From the NCBI GenBank assembly GCA_963809205.1, contig CAWEIS010000025.1, forward strand, positions 456,938 to 520,937: DNA of 64,000 nucleotides. The letters are read 5' to 3'. Within the stretch, counting starts at the first letter, position 1, and every line of letters begins with the position of its first letter. The DNA comes from DATLLN01 sp963809205 (GTDB taxonomy: Bacteria; Actinomycetota; Thermoleophilia; Gaiellales; JAICJC01). Below are positions 14,957-25,255 of the stretch, piece by piece. The position numbers and the translations under genes are program-made. Under the pieces are notes generated by a model. The model had not been told where the DNA came from and did no database searches. It worked only from the letters and a program-made list of their open reading frames with translations.

Positions 14957-15411
14957 TATTGAGTGAGCAAGGATTTCAGGCGTGGCTGGGGCTGCTGCGC
15001 GGCCACGCCGCGCTCGTCCGCAAGCTCAACGCCGAGCTGATCGCCGACCACGGCATCACGATCAATGACTACGACGTGATGGCGCAGCTGATGCGGGCGC
15101 CCGAGCGCAGGATGCGCCGGGTCGACCTGGCGCGGAGCGTCGTCCTCTCGGCGTCGGGGATCACCCGGCTGCTCGACGGCCTCGAGCGCGACGGGTGGGT
15201 CTGCAAGGCGTCCTGCACGTCGGACGGCAGGATCACCTACGCCGTGCTGACCGACGAGGGCCAGGCGAAGTACCGGGCCGCGCGAACGACCCACCTGGCG
15301 AGCGTTCGCGAGCTGTTCGCCGACCGCTACAGCTGCGATGAGCTCGAACAGCTGGCCGAGCTGCTTGGCCGCCTCGACGGCATGCCGCTCGCCTGCGAAA
15401 CCGGCGACTGA
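14944..15411 (+). CDS. MarR family transcriptional regulator
   Basis: 155-residue winged-helix protein: GITINDYDVMAQLMRAPERRMRRVDLARSVVLSASGITRLLDGLERDGWV covers the recognition helix, then a wing (SDGRITYAVLTDEGQAKY) and a dimerisation helix. It uses a TTG start that sits inside an operator-like repeat, with GGAGA upstream. It probably represses itself and the YceI-FMN reductase pair; ligand unknown. Cys60s-70s (VCKASCTSDG) could sense oxidants, which would suit a flavin reductase target. The 3' end overlaps the gltD 3' end convergently. Confidence 0.85.
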   Translation: MSTQVLSEQGFQAWLGLLRGHAALVRKLNAELIADHGITINDYDVMAQLMRAPERRMRRVDLARSVVLSASGITRLLDGLERDGWVCKASCTSDGRITYAVLTDEGQAKYRAARTTHLASVRELFADRYSCDELEQLAELLGRLDGMPLACETGD

Positions 15412-16775
15412 CGCCGGGATGTGCCTGAGGGCTCGGCGGCGCGGGCGGCCAGCCGCCGTTCGACGTCCCGCGCCGCCCGCCTGCCCTCGGCGATCGCGGT
15501 GACGATCAGGTCGGCGCCAAGGACGCAGTCGCCGGCCGCGAACACGTCGTCCGGCGTGCTGCGCACGCGGCCGTCCTCGATCCGCGCCTCGAGGCCCGGG
15601 TACACCAGATCGGGCTCGACGCCCGAGAACCCGATCGCGACCAGCACCAGATCGGTGTCGATCGTGCTGCCGTCCTGGCCGCGCACCCGACGGACGCGGC
15701 CGTCGCCCTCGAACACAACGGTCTCGAAGCGCCATCGCCGCGACCCGCCCTCCTCGTGCACCGGGTGTGACCGCAGCACCCGCGGCCACGCCGGCCACGT
15801 CCCCTGCGGGTCGCGCTGGCGGGGAGGCATCTCGCCGTGGGCGACCTCGTGCACCTCCGCGGCGCCCTCGCGGAGCGCGTTGCCCAGGCAGTCGGCGCTG
15901 GTGTCTCCGCCGCCAAGCACGACCACCCGCCGCCCTGCTGCAGAGGTGGCGCCGGCCGCGGGCCGCCCGGCAACGGCGCGGTTGCGCCCGGTCAGGTAGG
16001 GCATGGCCAGGCCGACGCCGTCGAGGTCGCGACCGGGGACGTCGAGGTCGCGGTGACGCTGGGCGCCGGTCGCCAGCACCACCGCGTCGAACAGCGCGCG
16101 CAGCTCGATCGGGTCGAGGCCCGCTCCGACGTCGACGCCGGTCTCGAACCGAGTGCCCTCGGCCAACATCTGCTCCAGCCGCCGGTCGACCAGCTGCTTC
16201 TCGAGCTTGAAGTCCGGGATGCCGTAGCGCAGCAGCCCGCCGGGCGCGTCGTCGCGCTCGAATACCGTCACCTCGTGCCCGGCCCGCGTCAGCTGCTGGG
16301 CTGCCGCCAGGCCGGCCGGCCCCGAGCCGATCACGGCGATGCTGCGCCCCGTGGTCACGGCGGCGGGCTGCGGCCGCACCCAGCCCTCGGCGAACGCACG
16401 GTCGACGATCGCCAGCTCGATCGCCTTGATCGTCACCGGGTCGTCGTTCAGCGAGAGGACGCATGACTCCTCGCACGGCGCCGGGCAGAGCTTGCCCGTC
16501 AGCTCGGGGAAGTTGTTGGTCGCGTGCAGCCGATCCGAGGCCTCGCGCCAGCGGCCGGTGCGCACCAGCTCGTTCCAGTCGGGGATCAGGTTGCCCAGCG
16601 GACACCCCGAGGCGCAGAACGGCACGCCGCAGTCCATGCAGCGCCCGGCCTGCGACCAGGCCAGGCCGGCGTCGGGAGGCAGCGCCTGGTCGCGGTGGTC
16701 GGCGATGCGCGCGAGCACCGGGCGGTATCCGGCAGTGCGCCGGGCGATGGTCAGGAAGCCGCGAGGGTCAGTCAC
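15327..16775 (-). CDS. gltD: Glutamate synthase (NADPH) small subunit
   Basis: 482 residues. Two N-terminal cysteine clusters that hold the [4Fe-4S] centres are complete (CMDCGVPFCASGCPLGN and CPAPCEESC), followed by the FAD fold IAVIGSGPAGLAAAQQL, the GIPDFKLEK loop, the NADPH fold VVVLGGGDTSADCLG and the final VFAAGDCVLGADLIVTAIAEG. It supplies electrons to GltB for glutamate formation from glutamine and 2-oxoglutarate. The last 28 or so residues after RRLAARAA are Ser/Arg-rich, read through the antisense of marR, and are not conserved in the family. Intact, unlike gltB beside it. Confidence 0.9.
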   Translation of the reverse strand: MTDPRGFLTIARRTAGYRPVLARIADHRDQALPPDAGLAWSQAGRCMDCGVPFCASGCPLGNLIPDWNELVRTGRWREASDRLHATNNFPELTGKLCPAPCEESCVLSLNDDPVTIKAIELAIVDRAFAEGWVRPQPAAVTTGRSIAVIGSGPAGLAAAQQLTRAGHEVTVFERDDAPGGLLRYGIPDFKLEKQLVDRRLEQMLAEGTRFETGVDVGAGLDPIELRALFDAVVLATGAQRHRDLDVPGRDLDGVGLAMPYLTGRNRAVAGRPAAGATSAAGRRVVVLGGGDTSADCLGNALREGAAEVHEVAHGEMPPRQRDPQGTWPAWPRVLRSHPVHEEGGSRRWRFETVVFEGDGRVRRVRGQDGSTIDTDLVLVAIGFSGVEPDLVYPGLEARIEDGRVRSTPDDVFAAGDCVLGADLIVTAIAEGRRAARDVERRLAARAAEPSGTSRRQSPVSQASGMPSRRPSSSASCSSSSQL

Positions 16776-19700
16776 CGGCCGCCACCGCCTCGCGCGGCTC
16801 GTCCCGCTCGAGCGCCCGCTTCAGATCGTGCGGCAACACCTTGTGGAAGCGGGCCAGGCAGGCCTCGCCCTGCTCCAGCAGCTGCGCCGCCAGCCGGCTG
16901 CCCGTTCGCTCGAGGTGCCGCTCGAGCAGCCCCAGGACGGTCGCCTGGTCGGCCGGCTCGGCGACCGGCTCGATGGCGACGGTGTCGAGGTTGCAGCGGG
17001 CGGCGTCGGCATCCAGCAGGTACGCGGCGCCGCCGGACATGCCGGCGGCGAAGTTGCGGCCGGTGGCGCCGAGCACGAGCACCGCGCCGCCGGTCATGTA
17101 CTCGCAGCCGTGGTCGCCGCAGCCCTCGACCACGGCGGTGGCGCCGCTGTTGCGCACGGCGAAGCGCTCGCCGGCGGAGCCGCGGACGAACAGCTCCCCG
17201 GCGGTCGCGCCGTAGAGCGCCGTGTTGCCGGCGGCGGTCTGTCCCTCGGGCCCGCGGATCACCACGGTTCCGCCGCACAGGCCCTTGCCCGGGTGGTCGT
17301 TGCACGGGCCGTCGAGGTCGATCTCCAGGCCGCGCGGCGCGAACGCCCCCAGGCTCTGGCCGCCGACGCCGCTCAGCTCGAGCCGGACGGCGCCCGCCGG
17401 CAGCCCGGCGTCGCCGTGAAGGCGGGCGATCTCCCCTGCCAGCGCCGCGCCCACGCTGCGGTGCGTGTTCTCGACGGCGGCGGCGATCCGCACCGACGTT
17501 CGCTGTGCGGAGCGCCGGGACGGCGCGATCGATCAGCTCACGATCGGCGAGGGGGAGCACCCAGCCGCGCGCCGCCTCGGGCCCGCGTCCCGGCGCCGGC
17601 TCCAGGAGCGCCGAGAGGTCGAGGCCGGCCGGGTGCTCGACCTGCTGCAGCAGCTCGGCTCGGCCGACCACTTCGTCGAGGGAGGCGGCGCCCAGCTCGG
17701 CGAGCAGCTCGCGCACCCCCTCCGCGAGGAACAGGAAGTACCGGATGACGTGTTCGGGCGTGCCCGCGAACCGCCGCCGCAGCTCCGGCTCCTGGGTCGC
17801 GATGCCCACCGGGCACGTGTTCAGGTGGCAGACGCGCATCATCACGCAGCCGGCGGCGACCAGCGGGGCCGTCGAGAACGCGAACTCGTCCGCGCCCAGG
17901 ATCGCCGCGACCAGCACGTCGCGGGGGGTGCGCAGCCCGCCGTCCACCTGCAGGCGGACGCGGTCGCGCAGCGCGTTGGCGGAGAGCACCTGCTGCGCCT
18001 CGGCGAGCCCCAGCTCCCACGGCAGCCCGGCGTGCTTGATCGAGGACAGCGGCGACGCGCCGGTGCCGCCGTCGTGCCCGGAGATCACGACGTGATCGGC
18101 CCGGGCCTTGGCGACGCCGGCGGCGATGGTGCCGACCCCCGCCTCGGCGACCAGCTTGACCGAGATCTCCGCGGCCGGGCTGACGCACCGCAGGTCGTGG
18201 ATCAGCTGGGCCAGATCCTCGATCGAGTAGATGTCGTGGTGCGGCGGCGGTGAGATCAGGCCGACGCCCGGCGTCGAGTGGCGCAGCCGGGCGATCCGCT
18301 CGTCGACCTTGTGGCCCGGGAGCTGCCCGCCCTCGCCGGGCTTCGCGCCCTGCGCGATCTTGATCTGGAGCTGGTCGGCATCGACCAGGTACGCCGCCGT
18401 CACGCCGAACCTGCCGGACGCGACCTGCTTGATCGCCGAACGCCGCAGCGTGCCGTCGGGGTCGGGCACCGAGCGTGCGGGATCCTCGCCGCCCTCGCCC
18501 GTGTTCGACCGACCGCCGATCCGGTTCATGGCGACGGCCAGCGTCTCGTGCGCCTCCGGGCTGATCGAACCCAGGCTCATCGCTCCGCTGGCGAACCTGC
18601 GCACCAGCAACGCCGACGGCTCGACTGCGCCGAGCGGCAGCGGTGGGCCGACCGGTTCGGGCTGGAGCAGACCGCGGACCGTGGCGGTGCGGGCGGCCGC
18701 GTCGACGCCGTCGGCGTACGCCCGGAAGCTGTCCGCGCTGTCGTCGCGGACGGCGCGCTGGAGGCGGACGATCGAGTCCGCGTCCCAGGCGTGACGCTCG
18801 CCGCCCGGCCGCAGCCGGTACTCGCCCCCGTGCTCGATGCCCGGGTCGTCGCCGAACGCGCGCGCGTGCAGCAGTGCGACCGTGCGGCTGACGTCGTCCG
18901 TCTCGATCCCGCCGACCCGGGAGACGGTGCCGGGGAAGTAGCGGGCGACCAGGCGCGGGCCAAGGCCCACCGCCTCGAAGATCTGGGCGCCGCGGTAGCT
19001 CTGCACCGTGGAGATGCCCATCTTGGAGCAGATCTTGAGCAAGCCCTTGCCGACGGCGCCGATGTAGCGTCGCCGCCCCTCGGGCGTCCAGGCCCGCCAG
19101 CGCCAGGTAGGGGTGCACGGCGGCGGCCCCGTAGCCGAGCAGCAGGGCGTACGTGCATCGACTCACGCGGCTCGCCCGACTCGACGACCAGGCCGCAGCG
19201 GGCGCGCGCCCCCTCGCGGACGAGGTGCGAGTGGACGGCGGCCGTGGCCAGCAGCGCCGGGATCGCCGCGTGACTCGCGTCGACGTCGCGGTCGGACAGG
19301 ATGACGATCGTCGACCCTCCCCAGACCGCGCGGGAGGCGGCTCGGCAGAGCCCGTCGATCGCGCGCTCCAGGGCGTCCGCCCCCGCCGCCGGGTCGTAGA
19401 GCGTCGGCAGCGTTTCGATCTGGAAGTCGCGGAGCTCCCGCAGCTGGGCGAACTGCTCGCCGTCCAGCACCGGCCCCGGCACCTCCACCCGGCGGCAGTC
19501 GGCGGGCCGCTCGCCGAGCAGGTTGCCGATCGCGCCGATCGACGTGCGCAGCGTCATCACCAGCGCCTCGCGCTGGGGGTCGATCGGCGGGTTCGTGACC
19601 TGGGCGAAGTGCTGCTTGAAGTAGGCGGACAGCGGCCGCGGCCGGTCGGACAGCGCCGCCGGCGGCGTGTCGTCGCCCATCGATCCGGTTGGCTCGGCGC

Positions 19701-21145
19701 CGCTCGACGCCATCTCGGCGACGATCGCCAGCTCCTCCTCGGTGTAGCCGAACGCCGCGCGCAGGCGGCGCAGCCTGTCGCCGTCGATCGGCGCCGGGTC
19801 GCGAGGCGGAGTGTCCTCGAGGAACACCTTGTTCTCGGCCAGCCAGCGCCGGTAGGGCCGCCGCCGCGCCAGCTGCAGCTTGACCTCGCGATCGCCGCGG
19901 ACGATGCCCGACCCCGGGTCGACGACCAGCATCTGCCCCGGGCCGACGCGGCCGGACTCGACCACGTCCGCGCGGTCGACGCCGGCGACGCCGACCTCCG
20001 ATGCGATCACCACGAGCCCGTCGCGGCTCCGCTCGTAGCGCAGCGGGCGCAGGCCGTTGCGGTCGAGCGCCGCGACCAGCTGCCGCCCGTCGCTGGCCAA
20101 CAGCGCCGCCGGGCCGTCCCACGGCTCGACCAGCGCGGCGTGGTACTCGTAGAACGCGCGCACCTCGTCGTCGAGCCCGGGCGTCGGGTCGGTCCACGCC
20201 GGCGGGCACCAGCATGGCCAGCGCGTGGGGCAGCGAGCGGCCGCCGAGCACCAGCAGCTCGGTCACGGCATCCAGCTTGGCGGAGTCCGACCAGCGCTCG
20301 TCGGCGATCGGGAACAGCTTCTGCAGGTCGCGTCCGAACAGCTCGCTGGAGAGCTGCGGCTCGCGCGCCGACAGCCAGTTGCCGTTGCCGCGCACGGTGT
20401 TGATCTCGCCGTTGTGCGCCAGGAACCCGAACGGATGGGCGAGATCCCAGGTGCCCAGCGTGTTCGTCGAGAAGCGCGAATGGACGACCGCGAGCGGGCT
20501 GGTGAACGCGGGGTCGGTCAGCTCCGGGTAGAAGGCGGCCAGCTGGCCGGCCTTGAGCAGCCCCTTGTGCACCATCCGGCGGGCCGACAGGCTGATGAAG
20601 ATGAACTCGGCCTCGGGAACGCCGGCCGCTGCCGCGGCCAGCTCGACGCGCCGCCGGATCACGTACAGCGCGCGCTCGAAGCCGTCGGCGTCGCCTTCGC
20701 GGCGCTCCACGAACAGCTGGCGGACGAACGGCTGCGCCGCCCGGGCCAGCGCGCCGATCTCGTCCGGCCGCACCGGCACGTCCCGCCAGCCCAGCGCGCG
20801 GTGCCCCTCCTCCGCGCAGATGCGCACGCACAGCTCCTCGCAGCGCAGCCGCAGCGCGGGATCGCGGGGCAGGAAGACCATCCCGACGCCGTAGTGGCCG
20901 GGCGGCGGCAGCTCGCCGCCGATCTCCGACCGGTAGACGCGGCGCAGCAGGCCGTCGGGCAGCGCGGTCAGGATGCCCGCGCCGTCGCCGGTGTCCGGAT
21001 CGGCGCCGGTGGCGCCCCGGTGCTCGAGGTTGCGGAGGGCGAGCAGCGCCCGCTCGACCAGCTCGTGGTCAGAGCGGCCGTCGATGCGCGCCAGGCCGGC
21101 CAACCCGCAGGCGGCATGCGCGAAGCGTGGGTCGTCGAGGCCCAT
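16768..21145 (-). pseudogene. gltB: Glutamate synthase large subunit, four frameshifts
   Basis: Homology covers the whole protein (about 1,460 codons): the N-terminal amidotransferase with catalytic Cys in AACGLAG, the central domain, the FMN domain (SPLSSIKHAGLPWELG), the iron-sulfur Cys cluster (CVMMRVCHLNTCPVGIATQ) and the C-terminal beta-helix. But the frame changes four times, near 20197-20206 (after LPHALAMLVPA), 19152-19160 (after GEPRES), 19076-19079 (a C4 run) and 17491-17496. Each is repaired by removing one base. Either the gene is dead, or this stretch has clustered sequencing errors; no other core gene in the window is affected. Coding quality between the shifts is excellent, so decay would be recent. 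Confidence 0.85.
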
Positions 21146-21196
21146 GCACCTAGGGTAGCAGCGAATGAACCGAATGAATCGTTATCTTGTTGTAAA

Positions 21197-21212
21197 TGAA
21201 TCATATGGTTCA
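21197..21212. promoter_or_regulatory. Near-palindrome TGAATCATATGGTTCA
   Basis: One mismatch from a perfect 16-bp palindrome, within an unusually AT-rich gltB/DMT intergenic spacer that also has TGAACC at 21166. It lies just upstream of the -10 for the + gene and could be an operator for either side. Binding protein unknown. Confidence 0.35.
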
Positions 21213-21217
21213 GTAGG

Positions 21218-21223
21218 TAGGCT
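21218..21223 (+). promoter_or_regulatory. -10 hexamer TAGGCT, leaderless start
   Basis: Ends 6 nt before GTG 21230, no ribosome site. Confidence 0.5.
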
Positions 21224-21229
21224 GGCCCG

Positions 21230-22096
21230 GTGCTCGCCGTCTGCCTGGCCCTGGTCGCCGCGTTCCTCTACGCGCTCGGAACCGTCCTCCAGCAGAAGGC
21301 GGACATCGAGGAGGCTGACCCGGCCGGCGTTTCGGCGAGCTTTCTCGCGCGGCTGGTGCAGCGGCCGGTCTGGCTGGCCGGCGTGGCCAGCGAGCTGGTC
21401 GGCTTCATCGTGCTCGCCGTCGCCCTGGGTATCGGCCGGCTGGTGATCGTGCAGCCGCTGCAGGTGCTGAGCGTGGTCGCCGCGCTGCCGCTGGGCGTGT
21501 GGCTGACCGGGCAGCACGTGGGCCGCCGGCAGATCTACGGGGCCGTGCTGGTCACGGCCGGGCTGGTGGCGTTCCTGGCGCTCAGCGACCCGTCCGGCGG
21601 CAGAGACGATGCTCCCGTGCGCGACTGGCTGATCGCCGGCGGCGTGATCGGCGGCCTCAGCCTGGCGCTGGTCGCCGCGGGGCTGCGGGCGCGCCCGGCG
21701 CTCAAGGCCGCCCTGGTCGGCACGGCGGCGGGGATCCTGTTCGGGCTGTCGGCCGCGTTGACCAAGGCAACCGTCACGCGCCTGCCCGACGGCATCGACG
21801 ACGTCGTGCTCGACTGGCATGTCTATGCGCTGATCGTGGTCGGCCTGGCCGCCTTCGGGCTGACCCAGGTGTCGCTGCAGGGCGGGCTGGCGCCGTCGCT
21901 GGCGGCCACCGCCACGTTCGATCCCGTCTCCAGCCTGATCCTCGGCCTGACGCTGCTCGACGAGCAGCTTCACGACTCGGCGGCGGTTACCGCGCTGTCG
22001 CTGGTCGCGCTGGCCGTCTCGCTGGGCGGTCTGCTGGTGCTACTGCTGGGCAGGGAGACACCCGTCCCGGGGCCGGCTCCCGTCCCGGCCGGTTGA
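21230..22096 (+). CDS. DMT superfamily transporter (EamA/NIPA-like)
   Basis: 288-residue integral membrane protein with about nine or ten hydrophobic helices. The start CLALVAAFLYALGTVLQQKAD is typical of actinobacterial DMT proteins that resemble NIPA-type magnesium transporters; the two-repeat drug/metabolite fold follows (GAVLVTAGLVAFLAL, then GTAAGILFGLSAALTKA). Substrate cannot be predicted. Leaderless GTG start. A Pro-rich cytoplasmic tail ends the protein. Confidence 0.78.
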   Translation: MLAVCLALVAAFLYALGTVLQQKADIEEADPAGVSASFLARLVQRPVWLAGVASELVGFIVLAVALGIGRLVIVQPLQVLSVVAALPLGVWLTGQHVGRRQIYGAVLVTAGLVAFLALSDPSGGRDDAPVRDWLIAGGVIGGLSLALVAAGLRARPALKAALVGTAAGILFGLSAALTKATVTRLPDGIDDVVLDWHVYALIVVGLAAFGLTQVSLQGGLAPSLAATATFDPVSSLILGLTLLDEQLHDSAAVTALSLVALAVSLGGLLVLLLGRETPVPGPAPVPAG

Positions 22097-22105
22097 GCCC
22101 GCACG

Positions 22106-22111
22106 TAGAAT
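22106..22111 (+). promoter_or_regulatory. -10 hexamer TAGAAT
   Basis: Overlaps the upstream ATG at 22110 (so that codon cannot be used) and ends 10 nt before ATG 22122. Confidence 0.5.
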
Positions 22112-22121
22112 GTCGGCCGCG

Positions 22122-22862
22122 ATGCGACCCGTGATCGGCTACACCATCGAGTTCGAGGATCCGCTGCTGCGCAAGGTCGAGGCCGGGCTGCGTGAGCCGC
22201 TGCAGCGGTTCGGCGCGCTGCCGGTCGTGCTTCCCCGCGAGACGCCCGACGAGTTGCTCGACGAGTTGCTCGACATGATCGACGGCGTCCAGCTGTGCGG
22301 TGGCGCGGACGTGCACCCCAAGCGGTACGGCGAGGCCACGCATCCGCTGACCAAGCCGTTCCGCGACGAGCAGGACGAGTTCGAGATCGAGCTTGTGCGG
22401 CGCGCGTTCGCCCGCGGCATGCCGGTGCTGGGCATCTGCAGAGGAGCCCAGGTGCTGGCCGTCGCCGACGGCGGAACGCTGACCCAGGACGTCGAGACGC
22501 TCCATCCCGGCGCCGGCACGCACCGCAACTCGTGGAGCGACCTGGCGCTCGAGCCGCCGGGCGACCACTGGCACGAGATCGTCCCGGAGCCGGGCTCCGG
22601 GGTCGAGCGGTGGTTCGACGGCGGGCCGCGACGCGTCAACTCCTTCCACCACCAGTGCGTGAGCACGACCGGGAAGGTGCTGGCTCCTGCGGCGCGGGGC
22701 GCCGACGGCGTGATCGAGGCGGTCGAGCGCACCGACGGCAACGGCTGGGCGATGGGCCTGCAATGGCACAACGAGCTGCAGTGGCAGCGCGACGAGCGCT
22801 TCCTCGCGCCGTTCCGCGAGCTGGTCGACGCCGCCCGCGCGTACGCCGCCGCCAAGGCTTGA
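22122..22862 (+). CDS. Gamma-glutamyl-gamma-aminobutyrate hydrolase family protein (peptidase C26)
   Basis: Class I glutamine-amidotransferase-like hydrolase, 246 residues. Nucleophile C106 in the GICRGAQ elbow; oxyanion region QLCGGADVHP; the catalytic His is in QWHNEL, where most relatives have QWHPE. PuuD-type enzymes cleave gamma-glutamyl-GABA in putrescine use, but many paralogues have other gamma-glutamyl substrates. The -10 hexamer rules out the ATG at 22110. It precedes the transketolase-like gene by 38 nt on the same strand. Confidence 0.85.
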   Translation: MRPVIGYTIEFEDPLLRKVEAGLREPLQRFGALPVVLPRETPDELLDELLDMIDGVQLCGGADVHPKRYGEATHPLTKPFRDEQDEFEIELVRRAFARGMPVLGICRGAQVLAVADGGTLTQDVETLHPGAGTHRNSWSDLALEPPGDHWHEIVPEPGSGVERWFDGGPRRVNSFHHQCVSTTGKVLAPAARGADGVIEAVERTDGNGWAMGLQWHNELQWQRDERFLAPFRELVDAARAYAAAKA

Positions 22863-22900
22863 GGCAACGCCCCCACTGTGCGACGATCTCGTCCGCTCCA

Positions 22901-25255
22901 GTGGCCACCACAGTCCCAGCCCGATCCAGTCTCCCCACTGACGCCGAGTTGACCACCCTCGCCGAGATCGAGCGGCGAGTGCTGTGGCTGGCGATGCGGA
23001 TCGTCGATCACGCGAACCGCGAGCGCGCCTCCTCGGACCCGCTCAAGGTCGGCGGCCACCAGGCATCGTCCGCGTCGATGGTCAGCATGATGACCGCGCT
23101 CTGGTTCTGGGATCTCGAGGCCGAGGACCGGGTCTCGGTCAAGCCGCACGCCTCGCCGGTGCTGCACGCGATCTCGTACCTGCTCGGCCGCCTGGAGGAG
23201 CCGCAGCTGCGGACGCTGCGCGAGTTCGGCGGACTGCAGGCGTACCCCAGCCGCACCAAGGATCCGTTCCCGGTGGACTACTCGACCGGCTCCGTCGGGC
23301 TGGGCGCGGCGGCGCCGCTGTTCGGGGCGCTGGCCGGGCGCTACGCCGAGGCGCACTTCGGCCGCCGCGGGCGCCGCGGGCGCTTCATCTCCCTGCTGGG
23401 CGACGCCGAGCTCGACGAGGGCAACGTCTGGGAGGCGATCCTCGACCCGGCAACGCAGGGACTCGGCGAGGCCGTGTGGCTGGTCGACGTGAACCGCCAG
23501 TCCCTCGACCGCGTCGTGCCGGTGATCAAGGCCGGCGGCCTGCAGCGCGGGTTCGAGTCAGCCGGATGGAACGTCGTCGAGCTGAAGTACGGCACGCGTC
23601 TGCGCGAGGCGTTCGACCGCGACGGCGGCGCCGTCCTGCGCAGGCGGATCGACGAGATGCCCAACCAGGAGTACCAGTCGCTGTTCGGCGAGGACGAGCG
23701 GACGGTGACCGAGGCGCTCGAGCGCACGCTGTCGCTGGGCGAGCGGTGGAAGCTGCGGTCGGCGCTCGAGCCGGACCGTGGTGGAGTCGGGGAGCTGATC
23801 CGGGATCTGGGTGGGCACGATCTGAGCGATCTGTGCGGGGCGCTCGTCGACACGCACGGCCGCAGCGACCGGCCGACGGTGATCTTCGCGTACACGATCA
23901 AGGGCCACCGGCTGCCGATCGCCGGGCGGCCGCTCAACCACTCCGCTCTGCTCACCGGCGAGCAGATCGACGAGCTGCGCCGCGACCTGCTGATCGACCC
24001 GGATCGCGAGTGGGCGTGCTTCGGCGAGGGCGAGCGGGCCGGCGTGCTGTGCGCCGAGGCCGCCGCCCGGCTGGCTCCGCCGCCCCGTCCGGCCGCCCGC
24101 CCGGTGCTGACCGTGGCGCCGTCGGCCGACCGGCCGCCGCGCGGCGCGTCCACGCAGGAGGCGTTCGGCCGCGTGCTCACGGGCCTCGCCCGCGAGCGCG
24201 GGGTGGGCGAGCGGATCGTGACCACGGCACCCGACGTCAGCGTGTCGACCAACCTCGGCGGCTGGATCAACCGGGCGGGCGTGTTCGGGCCCGAGGGTGA
24301 GCCCGACGTCGAGGTCGACGGGGAGGCGCTGCGCTGGCGAGTCGGGCCGTCTGGCCGGCACGTCGAGCTGGGCATCTCCGAGATGAACCTGTTCCTGTTG
24401 CTGTCGCAGCTGGGCCTGACCGAGGAGCTGATGGGCGAGCTGCTGCTGCCGGTGGGGACCGTCTACGACCCGTTCGTCTGCCGCGGCCTGGATGCGCTGA
24501 TCTACGGGCTCTACTCCGGTGCCCGGTTCGTGCTGGCGGGCACGCCCTCCGGCATCAGCCTGTCCCGCGAGGGCGGCGCCCACCAGTCGACCATCACGCC
24601 GTCGATCGGGCTGGAGCTGCCGGGCATCACCTACGCCGAGCCGGCGTTCGCCGCGGAGGTCGACTGGCTGCTGCGCGACGGCCTCGAGCGGGTGGCGCGC
24701 CGCGAGCGGTCGCTCTACCTGCGGCTGTCGACGAAGCCGATCGACCAGCTGCCGTTCGAGGCGCTGGTCGCGCTGCGGGGCGCCGACGCCGTTCGCGAGG
24801 ACGTGGTCGCGGGCGCGTACTGGCTGCGCGGGTCGCCCGACGCCGACGTGACGATCGCCGTGTGCGGCGCGCTGGTGCCGGAGGCGCTGGCCGCCGCCGA
24901 CCAGCTGCGAGAGGACGAGGGCGTGACGGCGGCGGTGCTCGCGCTGCCGTCCCCCGACCGCGTGTACCGCGAGTGGCGGGCCGCCAGCACGGCTCCCCTC
25001 GCCGACGGGCGCGCCGCCCGGCCCGAGTCCCACCTCGAGCTGCTGTTCGCAGGCCGGCCGGCGGTGCCGCTGGTCAGCGTGATCGACGGCGCTTCGCACT
25101 CGCTGGCGTTCCTGGGCTCCGCGCTGGGCGTCCGCCAGGTCGCCCTGGGCGTCGACGAGTTCGGGCAGTCCGGCTCGCTGGCCGACGTGTACGACGCGCA
25201 TGACGTCTCGGCGGACGCCATCGCCAGCGCAGCGATCGCGGCTATGGTCGGATGA
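22901..25255 (+). CDS. Transketolase / pyruvate dehydrogenase E1-like TPP enzyme
   Basis: 784 residues containing the complete set of transketolase-superfamily domains: N-terminal TPP domain (SVKPHASPVLHAISYLLGR, GSVGLGAAAPLFGAL, LLGDAELDEGNVWEA with the diphosphate/Mg site), a middle pyrimidine domain (HVELGISEMNLFLLLSQLGL, with the activating Glu) and a C-terminal domain. The layout resembles AceE-type homodimeric E1 more than sugar transketolase, but lipoyl partners are not adjacent. GTG 22901 is chosen because upstream sequence is antisense noise of the C26 gene. It runs into the SDR gene with a TGATG overlap. Confidence 0.82.
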   Translation: MATTVPARSSLPTDAELTTLAEIERRVLWLAMRIVDHANRERASSDPLKVGGHQASSASMVSMMTALWFWDLEAEDRVSVKPHASPVLHAISYLLGRLEEPQLRTLREFGGLQAYPSRTKDPFPVDYSTGSVGLGAAAPLFGALAGRYAEAHFGRRGRRGRFISLLGDAELDEGNVWEAILDPATQGLGEAVWLVDVNRQSLDRVVPVIKAGGLQRGFESAGWNVVELKYGTRLREAFDRDGGAVLRRRIDEMPNQEYQSLFGEDERTVTEALERTLSLGERWKLRSALEPDRGGVGELIRDLGGHDLSDLCGALVDTHGRSDRPTVIFAYTIKGHRLPIAGRPLNHSALLTGEQIDELRRDLLIDPDREWACFGEGERAGVLCAEAAARLAPPPRPAARPVLTVAPSADRPPRGASTQEAFGRVLTGLARERGVGERIVTTAPDVSVSTNLGGWINRAGVFGPEGEPDVEVDGEALRWRVGPSGRHVELGISEMNLFLLLSQLGLTEELMGELLLPVGTVYDPFVCRGLDALIYGLYSGARFVLAGTPSGISLSREGGAHQSTITPSIGLELPGITYAEPAFAAEVDWLLRDGLERVARRERSLYLRLSTKPIDQLPFEALVALRGADAVREDVVAGAYWLRGSPDADVTIAVCGALVPEALAAADQLREDEGVTAAVLALPSPDRVYREWRAASTAPLADGRAARPESHLELLFAGRPAVPLVSVIDGASHSLAFLGSALGVRQVALGVDEFGQSGSLADVYDAHDVSADAIASAAIAAMVG
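25243..25248 (+). promoter_or_regulatory. -10-like hexamer TATGGT before the SDR gene
   Basis: Ends 6 nt before ATG 25255 and 3 nt before ATG 25252; the usual spacing favours 25255. The site is inside the 3' end of the upstream gene, so it may be coincidental. Confidence 0.35.

Noticed and set aside
25243..25255. Independent promoter for the SDR gene as certain
   Set aside because: TATGGT fits the leaderless spacing, but the TGATG/ATGATG overlap with the upstream gene equally suggests simple translational coupling.
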